Below, piece by piece: positions 9,574 to 18,448 of a stretch of 64,000 nt of DNA. The translations under genes were made by a program, and so were the position numbers. The DNA comes from Corylus avellana. Lineage: Eukaryota > Streptophyta > Magnoliopsida > Fagales > Betulaceae. Under the pieces are notes generated by a model. The model worked only from the letters and a program-made list of their open reading frames with translations. It was not told where the DNA came from and did not search any database. The stretch is taken from assembly GCF_901000735.1 (NCBI RefSeq), contig NC_081548.1:13588354-13652353 (forward strand), in the 5' to 3' direction. Every line of letters starts with the position of its first letter. The stretch's first letter is position 1.

Positions 9574-12222
9574 ATGTGGAGATCTAATTCTTCTGTTAGC
9601 TCTAATTCCAGTTTGCCACCGGACGTGGTTAACTATGAAAATATTTTGGTTGATGGTGATAATGATTTCAGTAAGTGGAACATTCCCAAGCTGGACGCTA
9701 GGGATGTCTACAACACTACTTGGTTTCAATCTTCTTTTAAGATTCAATATTCTGTCAAAACTGTTGAACAGACCTTTCCGGTCACTGGTAATAATCAGAC
9801 TATTACCTTGTTCAGCAAGCGTTTTGTTAATAATGCTCTTGCTAAAAAATTCAGATTTTTGCATGTTGGCTCTGTCCAAGTTGCAGTCAAATCTTTGACT
9901 CGACTCGGTATTAATGCTTCTGTTTTGCTTTGTTTGCGTGATGCTCGTTTTCTTGATTTTAAAACAAGCATTATCTGTTTAATTCAGTCTTCATTATTTG
10001 GTGGCTCTGTCCACTTTGATGTTTTCCCTAATATGACTCTGAGTTTAACCGATGTTCATATTCTGAAAGCACTAACGCTGAATATTCTCACATCTGGTTA
10101 TAATATGGAAGAAGGTAGCCATCCTGTTGCTATCATCTACCGTATTTATTACAAGTTGATGAAAACAAATCTTGATCCACGTGCTGTGATTAAGAATACT
10201 GGCGAATCGACTCTGTTGATTCAGAGTTCTACTCAGAATGCTCATATTAAAACTCCAAAAATGATTCGGTGGGCTGAAATTGAATTACCCAACGAATGGC
10301 TTTTGGAAGGTGTTGCAAAACCTTCTCGAGTAGTTAACGATGCCTCTAATCTTGATTACATCCAACAATACATGGATGGATCTGTTAAAATCAATTTTGC
10401 TGATTTGGGATATTCAAACAGAATTGAACGTCCCCTGTTGATTAACGAACGAAGGAATTCTTTTGCTGGTTCAACAACCTCAGAAGGACTCCGACGTAGA
10501 GATAAAGATGCAGACGAATCCCTTAACGATTCTCCTCATCTTCATCCCACAGTTAGTCCTGGTTTGAAACTCAAAGGAATTTCTACCGATTCCCAAGTTT
10601 CATCTGCTTTTTATTCTACGAAAAATCATCCACTGACGGATGACGATCGTGGATCTCTTTCTCCTTCTGCTTCTGATTTTGTTGTTCATATTCCCTCTGA
10701 TTTTCCTCATCAGTGTAATGTTATCACTGCTCATATCAGAGATTTCTTCTCTGTCATTGATTGGTCTACTTTGAACAAGGATTTTTCTTCAAAAGAAAAT
10801 CGTGAGTTGCGGCATGCTTACCGTGCCAAATATTCTCAAAAGGAACAAGATCGTATCAAGGTCAAATGGGCCGAGACTATGATCGAGTCCCAGACTCACA
10901 TTTTGTTTTTTGATTTTCTCCAAAAACATTTTCCGGACGAAAATGATTTGAACGTTGTCAAAAAGAAGTTTGTCAGAGAGGATAAATCTGTCATCAGATC
11001 TTCCCATCCTCCTACGGAAACCACTCTTCTTGATGTCAACAATATGGTTATTAAGTGTTCCCCTTTCAAAACTCATGATAAGGACCCTATCACTAACGAT
11101 AGGAGAATCATCGAGCAAAACAACTTTATTTCCGAATCCATTCACATCATAGGTCAACAGTTAGATCGGATTGAAGAAAAACTTCCCTCTTCTTCCTCTG
11201 ATTTAAAGTTTTCCTCTGTTCCCCCAAAGATTGAAAAACCACTGATTTCTCTCCCTGATTTAAAGAAATCTCCTGGTTTAAAAACTACTTCTCAGAAGAA
11301 CACTGAGAAAGTGAACAAATTGCTTGCAGAACTGACTGAGTTAAAGACGACTCGAGCCAGTACCTCTGGTCAGAATTTTGCCATGGAAAAACTTTTTTCA
11401 TCTGATTCTGACATCAAAGTTCTTGAACAAAACTTTGGCAAGATTGAAATGGAGCCAAAACTCCGAAGGATCTTTGACGGATCTAGAACTTTCAATCAGA
11501 CAAAGAATTTTTATCCTAAACCTACCCCTCCTGATTTACAATTTGAGGAAAGGTTTTTGCAAACTCAATTTTCTGTTTCTGCTGATAAGCTGTATGAATG
11601 GAACATTGATGGCTTGTCTGAGCAAGAACTGCTCAACAAGATGAATCATATGGCCATGGTTGCTAATGCCTACATCTCAAACCACAGTAAAAGTCAAACT
11701 GATATTGTGGATTTACTTGCTACTGGTTTTTCTGGTACCCTTCGAAATTGGTGGGATAATTATCTCACTGAGGACAGAAGAAACCAAATCAGGAAAGCAG
11801 TAAAATGTGATGAAGAAGGTATACCCATTTTCAATGAGGACGTTGGCATGGGTGAACCTGATGGTGTTAACACCTTGATTTATACAATTATCAAGAATTT
11901 TGTTGGAACTCCTTCCAACATTACTTCTCGTATTTCTGATTATTTGAACAATCTTCGATGCCCTACTATGTCTGATTATAGATGGTATCAAGATGTTTTT
12001 CTTTCCCGTGTTATGATGAGGTCTGATAGCCAAAAACCTTATTGGAAAGAAAAGTTTATTGATGGATTGCCTTCTTTATTTGCTCACAAGGTTAAAGATG
12101 AATTGATCAGTACGGACACTGGTCTTATTGATTTTGAAAGATTAACCTATGGAGATTTATTCTCCACAGTGAAAAAACTTGGCATTAAGATGTGCATCGA
12201 TCAAAAGATGATCCGACAGTAG
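9574..12222 (+). CDS. Caulimovirid polyprotein: movement protein then coat protein (endogenous copy)
   Basis: 882 codons from ATG 9574 (MWRSNSSVSS). An in-frame TGA at 9517 and the lack of an earlier in-frame ATG support this start. Residues about 25-290 look like a 30K-superfamily viral movement protein, which forms tubules or widens plasmodesmata for cell-to-cell spread. Residues about 290-560 are a low-complexity S/T/D-rich linker. Residues about 590-882 resemble the caulimovirid coat-protein domain (GTLRNWWDNYL, then WYQDVFLSRV, YWKEKFIDGLP, LTYGDLFSTVKKLGI). The frame ends at TAG 12220-12222, and the same frame continues without another break into the zinc-knuckle and protease part. Apart from that stop this long frame is intact, so the integration is not very old. 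The domain calls rest on pattern recognition. Confidence 0.82.
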   Translation: MWRSNSSVSSNSSLPPDVVNYENILVDGDNDFSKWNIPKLDARDVYNTTWFQSSFKIQYSVKTVEQTFPVTGNNQTITLFSKRFVNNALAKKFRFLHVGSVQVAVKSLTRLGINASVLLCLRDARFLDFKTSIICLIQSSLFGGSVHFDVFPNMTLSLTDVHILKALTLNILTSGYNMEEGSHPVAIIYRIYYKLMKTNLDPRAVIKNTGESTLLIQSSTQNAHIKTPKMIRWAEIELPNEWLLEGVAKPSRVVNDASNLDYIQQYMDGSVKINFADLGYSNRIERPLLINERRNSFAGSTTSEGLRRRDKDADESLNDSPHLHPTVSPGLKLKGISTDSQVSSAFYSTKNHPLTDDDRGSLSPSASDFVVHIPSDFPHQCNVITAHIRDFFSVIDWSTLNKDFSSKENRELRHAYRAKYSQKEQDRIKVKWAETMIESQTHILFFDFLQKHFPDENDLNVVKKKFVREDKSVIRSSHPPTETTLLDVNNMVIKCSPFKTHDKDPITNDRRIIEQNNFISESIHIIGQQLDRIEEKLPSSSSDLKFSSVPPKIEKPLISLPDLKKSPGLKTTSQKNTEKVNKLLAELTELKTTRASTSGQNFAMEKLFSSDSDIKVLEQNFGKIEMEPKLRRIFDGSRTFNQTKNFYPKPTPPDLQFEERFLQTQFSVSADKLYEWNIDGLSEQELLNKMNHMAMVANAYISNHSKSQTDIVDLLATGFSGTLRNWWDNYLTEDRRNQIRKAVKCDEEGIPIFNEDVGMGEPDGVNTLIYTIIKNFVGTPSNITSRISDYLNNLRCPTMSDYRWYQDVFLSRVMMRSDSQKPYWKEKFIDGLPSLFAHKVKDELISTDTGLIDFERLTYGDLFSTVKKLGIKMCIDQKMIRQ

Positions 12223-13758
12223 CTTAAGAACGCCAAGAAAGCTAAATATGAAATGGGAAATTTCTGCGAACAATTCGGTTTGCCTCCTATTGCTCCTTCA
12301 AAGAAGCATAAGAAGAAAACCAGAAAAGATTTCGTGAAATCTTCCCCTCCATATTACAACAGAGCCAAGACAAGAAAATTTAATAAACCTAAATTTTCTA
12401 AAACTCCCAAACGGAGTAAAAGCTCTAAGTTTGAAAAATATTTTTCAAAAGATAAATGTTTCAATTGTGGAGAAACAGGACACTATGCTGACAAGTGCCC
12501 TAAACCTCCCAAAAAGATTAAACAAGAGATTAATGCTTTAAACATCAAGGACGATGAAAAGCAAAAAATCTTTCAAATTTTTCAAAACAATGGATTTTCA
12601 GATTATTCCTCCAATGATGATCTTCCATCCTCTTCGGATTCTGATTATCATTCTGATTCCTCTGTTTATGAAAATTGTTATAAATTTGAGAACTGTGCCG
12701 GTTCTTGCTGCAACACAAAAACTTGTTCAATGATGTCCAAATCAGAAGAACAAGAAGATTTGCTTTTAACTTTGATTTCAAAAATTGATAATCCTGAGTT
12801 AAAAGAAGAGTATCTTAAAAAACTTAAGAAACTCATGTTAAAAGATTTTGAAAAACCAGCTACTTCCAAAATCTCTCTTGAAGACACTTTGAAACGTTTT
12901 TCAAATCCGAAAAACAAAGTGCTTACTGTCTCAGATTTGCAGCATGAGATCAGTAATATCAAGAAAGATATTGTGAAATTGCAGACTGACCTGCAAGCTG
13001 TGAAAAATGAAAACAAAGATTTACAACAACAGCTTCTGCTGTTAAATCTTAACAAATGTTTTCCTGAAAATGCTTCCAGTAACGAAGACACAAAAATTTC
13101 TGAGCATGATGATGAGGCTGAATCCACCCATAAACCTCTCTCTGATGAGGTTAAGGTTGTCAGTATGATTAGTAAAGTTGTTCCACCCAAATGGTATTCA
13201 AAAATTCATATCCGTATTTCTGATGAATATGTTTTTGATGCTATTGCTTTAATTGATTCTGGCTCTGACTTGAATTGCATTCAAGAAGGTTTTGTTCCTA
13301 AAAACTATTTTGAATCATCCACTCAAAGATTGAATTCTGCCAGTGGTGATAAATTGCATATCAGATATGAACTCAGTAACGTTCATGTTTGCCAGAATGA
13401 TGTTCAGTTTCATACCTCTGCTGTTCTTGTAAAAAACATGAAAGAAAAAGTAATTCTCGGCATGCCTTTTCTTTCTTTGCTTTATCCATTTTCTGTTGAT
13501 GAAATTGGTGTTTCAACTGTTAAGTTTGGTTCTAATGTTCAGTTCCAATTTGTTTCTAAATTTGAGATTGATATTAATAGGTTGGTTAATAGGTTTTCAG
13601 GATTAGAGTCTGATGAGTACCCTACTCCCATTAGAACTTTATCTTGTTTAAACACTCCCCCTGACGGTCGTGTTTTACCTACTATTCATACCTATTCCCA
13701 GTTTATGGCGCATATTATTATATCTGTTTTACTTTGCATTAAAATAATTTTAAAATAA
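12223..13758 (+). CDS. Caulimovirid zinc knuckle and aspartic protease, in frame after a UAG
   Basis: Same frame as the preceding ORF, separated only by TAG at 12220-12222; the first internal ATG is at 12253. A basic K/R-rich stretch leads to a zinc knuckle CFNCGETGHYADKC (12457-12498, CX2CX4HX4C), the nucleic-acid-binding C terminus of the coat protein. After an acidic and coiled-coil-prone linker (SDLQHEISNIKKDIVKLQ) comes a retropepsin-like protease with IDSGSD at about 13252-13269 and VILGMPFL at about 13450. In caulimovirids the RT and RNase H follow here. Instead the frame runs into a hydrophobic tail and stops at 13758. Either the rest of pol was deleted or this genome component never carried it. 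It could be made only by UAG readthrough or by internal initiation. Confidence 0.8.
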   Translation, partial: LKNAKKAKYEMGNFCEQFGLPPIAPSKKHKKKTRKDFVKSSPPYYNRAKTRKFNKPKFSKTPKRSKSSKFEKYFSKDKCFNCGETGHYADKCPKPPKKIKQEINALNIKDDEKQKIFQIFQNNGFSDYSSNDDLPSSSDSDYHSDSSVYENCYKFENCAGSCCNTKTCSMMSKSEEQEDLLLTLISKIDNPELKEEYLKKLKKLMLKDFEKPATSKISLEDTLKRFSNPKNKVLTVSDLQHEISNIKKDIVKLQTDLQAVKNENKDLQQQLLLLNLNKCFPENASSNEDTKISEHDDEAESTHKPLSDEVKVVSMISKVVPPKWYSKIHIRISDEYVFDAIALIDSGSDLNCIQEGFVPKNYFESSTQRLNSASGDKLHIRYELSNVHVCQNDVQFHTSAVLVKNMKEKVILGMPFLSLLYPFSVDEIGVSTVKFGSNVQFQFVSKFEIDINRLVNRFSGLESDEYPTPIRTLSCLNTPPDGRVLPTIHTYSQFMAHIIISVLLCIKIILK

Positions 13759-13830
13759 TTTTGTGATATTTTAAAGATCTTTGCATCTTTATTCCTAATT
13801 TCTTTCCTTTTGAAATTTGGCAGTGCCACC
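13759..13830 (+). other. Short spacer with a possible 3' splice site before the last viral ORF
   Basis: The pyrimidine-rich run TTATTCCTAATTTCTTTCC and then TTTGGCAG end 7 bases before the ATG of the next ORF. This looks like a plant splice acceptor; possible donors GTAAGT lie at about 9310 in the leader and at about 15665 in the post-promoter region. Splicing of downstream ORFs is known in caulimovirids such as RTBV and CaMV. Here it is inference. Confidence 0.35.
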
Positions 13831-15099
13831 ATGGCAAGCAAAAAAGATAAAGAGAAAGTCACTTCCAAGGCTCTGACCATCAAGTCAGAGTCTTCCATTG
13901 TTCCTACTGCCTCTCCATTGCCATTTTCATCGGTTGCCTTAACCAACCGATTTACTCCTTTTAATCCTGGTTCCCAGGTTTCCTACTCCAGCACTCTTGC
14001 TGCTCCCTATGATCCCTTTGCGGATCCTTCCCAGAAACCTTCCGTCAAGTACGACCGGACGTCGTCCAAATACATGACCCTCCCCTACTCCCAAAATTTG
14101 TTTTTTGTCGAGTTAAATCGGGTTTCCCCTTCTCTCACCCCCGGAGATATTGCCGTCTCCTATTTTCCCCCAAACTTTCATTGGATCCCTGAGCATCCTT
14201 CGAAAAATTTGGCTTACTATTCTGCTATCCTGAAACAAACAGGTTCTGTTTTCTTCAAGACCATCCCTGATAAGATTAACCCCCAGAAAACAGTTTACCA
14301 CAGTGTTTATTTCAAGAAAATTATTTTGGAAAAAGAATGGGGTAATCACCCTTCTGATTCCAGGTCCCTTAACGGGTTCAACATCCCCTGTAATTATTAT
14401 GATTACGTGGATGCTTTTTTCAAATTCCTGCTTCATCAAACCTCGAAATTTGAACATTCTTGGTTTGTCAGTTTTGATAAAGAGTTCTATGGTATCCTCC
14501 CTCTCTGGTTCTCCAGGTGGTGGAACCAATTTGGTTGTCTCCCTGATATTCTCCCCCTCCAACTTGTTGATGCCTTTCAAATATTCAAAGGTCATTACAA
14601 GGTTGATTCCTATGGAGCAAAGTTTTCCACTATGCTTCATTTTGTTAAAAATTTTAAGATTCCTTGGATTCTGAGATGGCAATACCACCTCTCAGAGGAT
14701 AAAATTCAAAGGCATTGGTATATCAAATGGTGGGATAAATGCTCACTAAATGATTCCATTGTCTTTGCGGTCAAAAACATGGCTCACGCTCCCAAGGCCC
14801 TTCCTGCCCCAAAGGCGTCTGCCCTGTCTAATTTGCTGATCCCCCCCAGCGCTTTCTCTTCTCCAAAACGAGAAAAAGAAAGTTCCCCTGCTTCCCCCCA
14901 ATCGGCTTCTTCAAGCTCTTCAAAGAAGAATTCTTCTAAGAAGAAAGAAATGACTGAAGCCTTACTTGCTGCCCTGGATAACTTGGAAGATGATGAGGAA
15001 GAAACATCGAAGCCATCTGCAGAAAAGCCCATCCAGGCTCCTCCATATTTTGAAGACTCACAAGACTACTACCCTTACCCAGGGGCTGAAGACATGTGA
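13831..15099 (+). CDS. Unrecognised 422-aa caulimovirid ORF
   Basis: The ATG at 13831 has a near-ideal context (GCCACCATGG). An S/T/P-rich N terminus (about 70 residues) is followed by a folded-looking, aromatic-rich region (about 75-315), with DYVDAFFKFLLHQTSKFEHSW, LPLWFSRWWNQFG, KIPWILRWQYHL and HWYIKWWDKC. The C-terminal ~100 residues are alanine-, serine-, lysine- and acid-rich with polyserine and polylysine runs. The frame is fully open. No family is recognised. Florendoviruses have a second ORF of unknown function downstream of the polyprotein, and its position suggests equivalence, but that is inference. A transactivator or an RNA-binding role is possible; no motif shows it. Confidence 0.7.
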   Translation: MASKKDKEKVTSKALTIKSESSIVPTASPLPFSSVALTNRFTPFNPGSQVSYSSTLAAPYDPFADPSQKPSVKYDRTSSKYMTLPYSQNLFFVELNRVSPSLTPGDIAVSYFPPNFHWIPEHPSKNLAYYSAILKQTGSVFFKTIPDKINPQKTVYHSVYFKKIILEKEWGNHPSDSRSLNGFNIPCNYYDYVDAFFKFLLHQTSKFEHSWFVSFDKEFYGILPLWFSRWWNQFGCLPDILPLQLVDAFQIFKGHYKVDSYGAKFSTMLHFVKNFKIPWILRWQYHLSEDKIQRHWYIKWWDKCSLNDSIVFAVKNMAHAPKALPAPKASALSNLLIPPSAFSSPKREKESSPASPQSASSSSSKKNSSKKKEMTEALLAALDNLEDDEEETSKPSAEKPIQAPPYFEDSQDYYPYPGAEDM

Positions 15100-15911
15100 T
15101 TTTTGGGCCCCTAACGGTCCTCAAGGTTCAGTTTTATCTAGCCCAACAAACGGCTAGTTTTCTTAGGTTTTCCCAAAGACTGGTTCCATGACGACCAGTA
15201 TAGTTCAGTTCGACAGAGCTAGCCCCTGACGGCTGGTTTCAGAATCTATGATCTTAGACGGATCACTGTTCACGACTACTTGGAGTTACTGTGCAAAATC
15301 ACTGTTCACTTTTACTGTTCATGTCCGGACGACACGCGCAGGATTACTGTTCAGATGCACTGTTCACTCACTGTTCAAGATTTGTCCGCCGACACTACAG
15401 TGCCGACAATCTACTGTTTCAAATTGATGCTTTCACTGTTCAGACTGGCGCCAGACTTGCCTTTACTGTTTACTTTTTACTGTTTGCTTTTGACCGCATG
15501 AACGCGGTTCATGATTGTAATTTACTGTTTTACTTTTGTTCAGTCTATATAACGGGCTCCCCTTCCCATTGTAAGGCAGAGGCATTTTAAGAGGTTCTCT
15601 GAAACTCTCTATCCTCCAGCCATTTCCCTTCAGATTCTTCTTCTTCTTCTATCCTTACTTCAGTAAGTCCGAACGCTTACTCCTGTAAAGGTTTTATCAC
15701 ATAATCTATAACGATTATCTGTTTTCTGAGTTTCCATCTTATCAACTGCTTTTAAGTTTCAGTTGTTTATTTTGATTATACAATTGTCATACCGCCATCC
15801 TGGACGGTTCTATTGCTTTGATTTTCAACTGCTTATTTCCTGCATCTATTATCACCTCCCCCTTATCCCCTGCATCTATATGCATACTGCGCTTCCACCC
15901 CCACCCCCATC
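15100..15911 (+). promoter_or_regulatory. Viral intergenic region with TATA promoter
   Basis: TATATAA at 15546-15552 is followed by TTCCCATTGTAAGGCAGAGGC and a CT-rich leader, a typical pararetroviral full-length RNA promoter; transcription would start near 15580. Upstream, 15288-15540 carries about ten ACTGTTCA or TTTACTGTT words, a dense array of short repeats that may be enhancer elements. The 330 nt from the inferred start to the PBS at 15912 would form the leader of the genomic RNA. The ORF-like segments here have no coding support. Confidence 0.7.
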
Positions 15912-15924
15912 TGGTATCAGAGCC
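15912..15924 (+). other. Caulimovirid primer-binding site (right)
   Basis: TGGTATCAGAGCC, 6847 bp downstream of the left copy and preceded by the same CACCCCCACCCCCATC. It marks the point where the genome circle closes. Immediately after it the sequence switches to an inverted copy of the movement-protein region instead of the leader. Confidence 0.88.
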
Positions 15925-16256
15925 AACATGCAAAAATCTAAATTTTTTAGCAAGAGCATTATTAACAAAACGCTTGCTGAACAAGGTAATAGTCTAATTA
16001 TTACCAGTGACCGGAAAGGTCTGTTCAACAGTTTTGACAGAATATTGAATCTTAAAAGAAGATTGAAACCAAGTAGTGTTGTAGACATCCCTAGCGTCCA
16101 GCTTGGGAATGTTCCACTTACTGAAATCATTATCACCATCAACCAAAATATTTTCATAGTTAACCACGTCCGGTGGTAAACTGGAATTAGAGCTAACAGA
16201 AGAATTAGATCTCCACATTATGACACACAAACTAAACTCAAAATCACTCACTGGGT
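15918..16256 (-). repeat. Inverted 339-bp copy of the viral 5' coding region
   Basis: The minus strand of this stretch matches 9536-9874 with three differences in 339 positions as read by eye. All three are transitions of the C-to-T or G-to-A type. It encodes the first ~100 residues of the movement protein backwards, with one difference creating a stop. The left join lies in CAGAGCCA, shared between the PBS and the movement-protein sequence. The right end (16256) abuts a TA-rich flank. Rearranged, inverted fragments are frequent in caulimovirid integrants. Confidence 0.93.
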
Positions 16257-17100
16257 TCAACTTTACTAACCATAACACATATGCATATATATATATGTGT
16301 GATAAAAAAAAAAAAAAGATAAAAAAAAATCATTAATAAGTTTTTCACTAAGTAACTGGACCTCTTGCCTCAAAGTATTGAGTGTTCACGTCAAAATGTG
16401 AAGAATTTTGATTTGATTAATGTTATGGTTAGTTTGGTTTTGTAACCTTTTTGACTCGAGTTAATAAGTCTTTATGGGTGTTTTACACCTAATGCCCTAA
16501 AACCACTTGGTTTGGGAGTCATTGACTTAACACTCGTTACATAGGTCAATTAGAAAGTTTAAGGGAATATACCTTGCACAACCTGACCAAAAAAAAAAAA
16601 AAAAAAAGAAAAAAGAAATAGATGCCATAGTTATTCATTCTAATAGGGATTTCAATTAACTTTGAGATATTGAGACATTGCACATTGAATGTAATTGACA
16701 GCTTCATATTTATGTGCTAAGTTCACTTTACACTGTTTTCAAACTTGTGAGGTTTTAGCATGTCCTTAGTACGTAATTAAACTTTGAGATTCCAATTCAT
16801 TGTGAAGATGGAGTTTATCTTTTTAAGCTTGCTAATGAATGAAAATCATGATCATGAGTTTACCTTAATTTTTGATAACATAAACTTTTGCATGATGTTT
16901 GTGGGTAGCATTTCTGAAAAACCCTCACGCGACTCCACTCGTCCTCTAGGGAATCCCTAGGGGTTTAAAAGGCTTATTGCATACGCTAAATGCAATCGTA
17001 CATCCCACGAAAAATGGATTTATCTTTTTATTTTATGTTTTTCCATTTAGTTTTCAGTTTTGTATTGCTAAGTGACTAGCAATATGTAAGTTTGGAGGTG
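16257..17100 (+). other. Athila 3' untranslated region, right part, with polypurine tract
   Basis: A TA-rich junction (16278-16302) and A-runs lead to a conserved untranslated stretch (AACCTTTTTGACTCGAGTTAATAAG, then CACTTGGTTTGGGAGTCATTGACTTAACACTCGTTAC). The same stretch occurs on the minus strand at about 55560-55710 inside the other Athila copy. It ends in AAGTTTGGAGGTG (17088-17100), the polypurine tract for plus-strand priming next to the 3' LTR. No gene is seen. Confidence 0.75.
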
Positions 17101-18443
17101 TGTTAAGTGCCAAAATATTCATATTTTAGCCCTTAACTTACATTTGTTAATTCCTTAATTTTGATTAATTTATGTCATTAGTAGTTCTTTTATGTGTTTT
17201 CTTTGTTCTTGTAGGACTTTGGAAGAAAAAGAAGCAATCTTAGAAGTTTCGGGCTTAAAGAGTTATTTTGAGAAAGAATACAGGCTCTAGTAGTGCGATC
17301 GATAGCAGTGGGAGCTGCGATTGAGCGAACTACAGGCGAAGACCACGAGCGCAAGGCGTGCGCTTGTGCACACTAGAGGTAGCCTCGATCGCACCTGCGA
17401 TCGAGCGCCAGCAAGAAGGATCGATCGCACACGGGCTGCGATCGAGCGCACCCGTGCGTGAGGGGCAAGCCAGCCGCTAGCCTCTTTATGGAAAGTGTGA
17501 TTTTAGGGTTTTGTAGCTTTGTGCGAACTAGGGCTCAAACCCCACGATTTTTAGGGTTTCTAGAGTATCCTAAGGCTTATAAATAGGCCCTTAAACCTCT
17601 AGAATAGACATACAATTGTCAGGGAGAAGAATTGAAGCTCTTCAAGTTCAAGTTTCAGGTTTATTCTTTTCCTTTCTATTTTTATTTTATGAAGATATTT
17701 AACATCAAACTCATGAATAACTAATTTACTTAGTAGGGCTAGATTGAAGCCCTAATTATGTTTAGTTAATATTTCAATATTGGCGCCTTTGTGATGATCA
17801 TGTTGTGATATTTAACTTGATTAATTCATGTTTTCATGAATTCTTCATATGTGTTTGCTTGATCAACATATGCATGTGGTATGGACTAGTTAGTTAAATC
17901 AATTTGGATGACTGAGTCCTGAGTTTAATAAAAGTAACAAAAGAATTCCACACCGGGTTCTTGGGTTAATCAACATGGAAAACTAGGAGAATACACCCAT
18001 GCCCCAGGTTCTGTGTGTTTGTCAATTTCTATAGAATCATGCTTTCTTAAAGAACAACTTAGTATACACCCATGTTAAATCCTTTAAGAAAGAAAAGAGT
18101 TAGAGTATATACTCATGCCTAACTCGTTGCTTAGGAAAATCTATAGCCTAAAGTGTATACACCCATGCCCTTAGGTTGACAAACACTAGATATACATAAC
18201 ATGATCAAAGCATTGGCATATTGTTATATTATCTAAATATAATTAGTGGTGGATATCAAAGCCCTACCTTTTATTATTATCAACTCAAAATCAATCTTTA
18301 CGGAATTTATTTTAAGCAAAATTTAGCAATCCTCGTGGGAATGATCCTGTACTTGCATCATATACTACTATATTGACCTTGTGCACTTGCGGGAAAAACG
18401 TACAATTATTTGCCTATTAATTTAGGTAGATATTTGCACAACA
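17101..18443 (+). repeat. 3' LTR of the large Athila element
   Basis: Partner of 6-1340, with the same ends (TGTTAAGTGCC and GCACAACA). Divergence between the two LTRs is clear but modest, which dates the insertion as older than its better preserved caulimovirid guest. It is followed by the second GGTGT (18444-18448). Confidence 0.92.
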
Positions 18444-18448
18444 GGTGT

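Larger units (their letters stand above)
9045..16256 (+). mobile_element. Endogenous caulimovirid (pararetrovirus) integrant lacking RT/RNase H
   Basis: The integrant carries a Met-tRNA PBS (9065-9077), a 0.5-kb leader, a polyprotein with movement protein and coat protein (9574-12222), a single UAG, zinc knuckle and protease (to 13758), a separate ORF (13831-15099), a TATA promoter (15546) and a second PBS (15912-15924). There are no LTRs; the PBS-to-PBS unit is 6847 bp, as expected for a circular pararetroviral genome opened at the minus-strand priming site. The 30K-type movement protein, the coat protein followed by CX2CX4HX4C, and the protease are the caulimovirid order, but the RT/RNase H that should follow the protease is absent. 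The right end runs into an inverted copy of its own 5' coding region. TA-rich repeats flank both sides. Closest organisation: florendovirus or petuvirus; the genus cannot be fixed without RT. Confidence 0.85.
6..18443 (+). mobile_element. Full-length Athila-type Ty3/gypsy retrotransposon, heavily nested
   Basis: Two LTRs of the same family (6-1340 and 17101-18443, both TGTTAAGTGCC...TTTGCACAACA) bound an internal region with a PBS just inside the left LTR and a polypurine stretch (AAGTTTGGAGGTG) just before the right LTR. The same 5-bp duplication GGTGT flanks both ends. Pol (protease, RT, RNase H, integrase) lies on the plus strand at 4738-8287 and is broken by stops and frameshifts. Gag lies at about 1780-4735 on the opposite strand, so an internal inversion has occurred. 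Most of the extra length comes from two later guests: a solo LTR (2372-3764) and a caulimovirid integrant (about 9045-16256). The Athila clade is inferred from LTR length, the PBS type, the RT motif FMDDFSDFG and the long 3' region. It cannot move by its own proteins in this state. Confidence 0.9.

Noticed and set aside
9526..9879. 117-residue minus-strand frame at the start of the viral polyprotein
   Set aside because: Exact antisense of the movement-protein coding region; the plus-strand frame is 882 codons long and has the domain.
15240..15911. LTR of a Ty1/copia-like element, because a Met-tRNA PBS follows it
   Set aside because: There is no matching copy before the left PBS except about 20 bases, and the coding content (30K movement protein, caulimovirid coat protein) marks a pararetrovirus without LTRs.
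15763..16179. 138-residue open frame across the second PBS
   Set aside because: It is the antisense of the inverted movement-protein fragment fused to untranslated viral sequence, so it is a shadow and not a gene.
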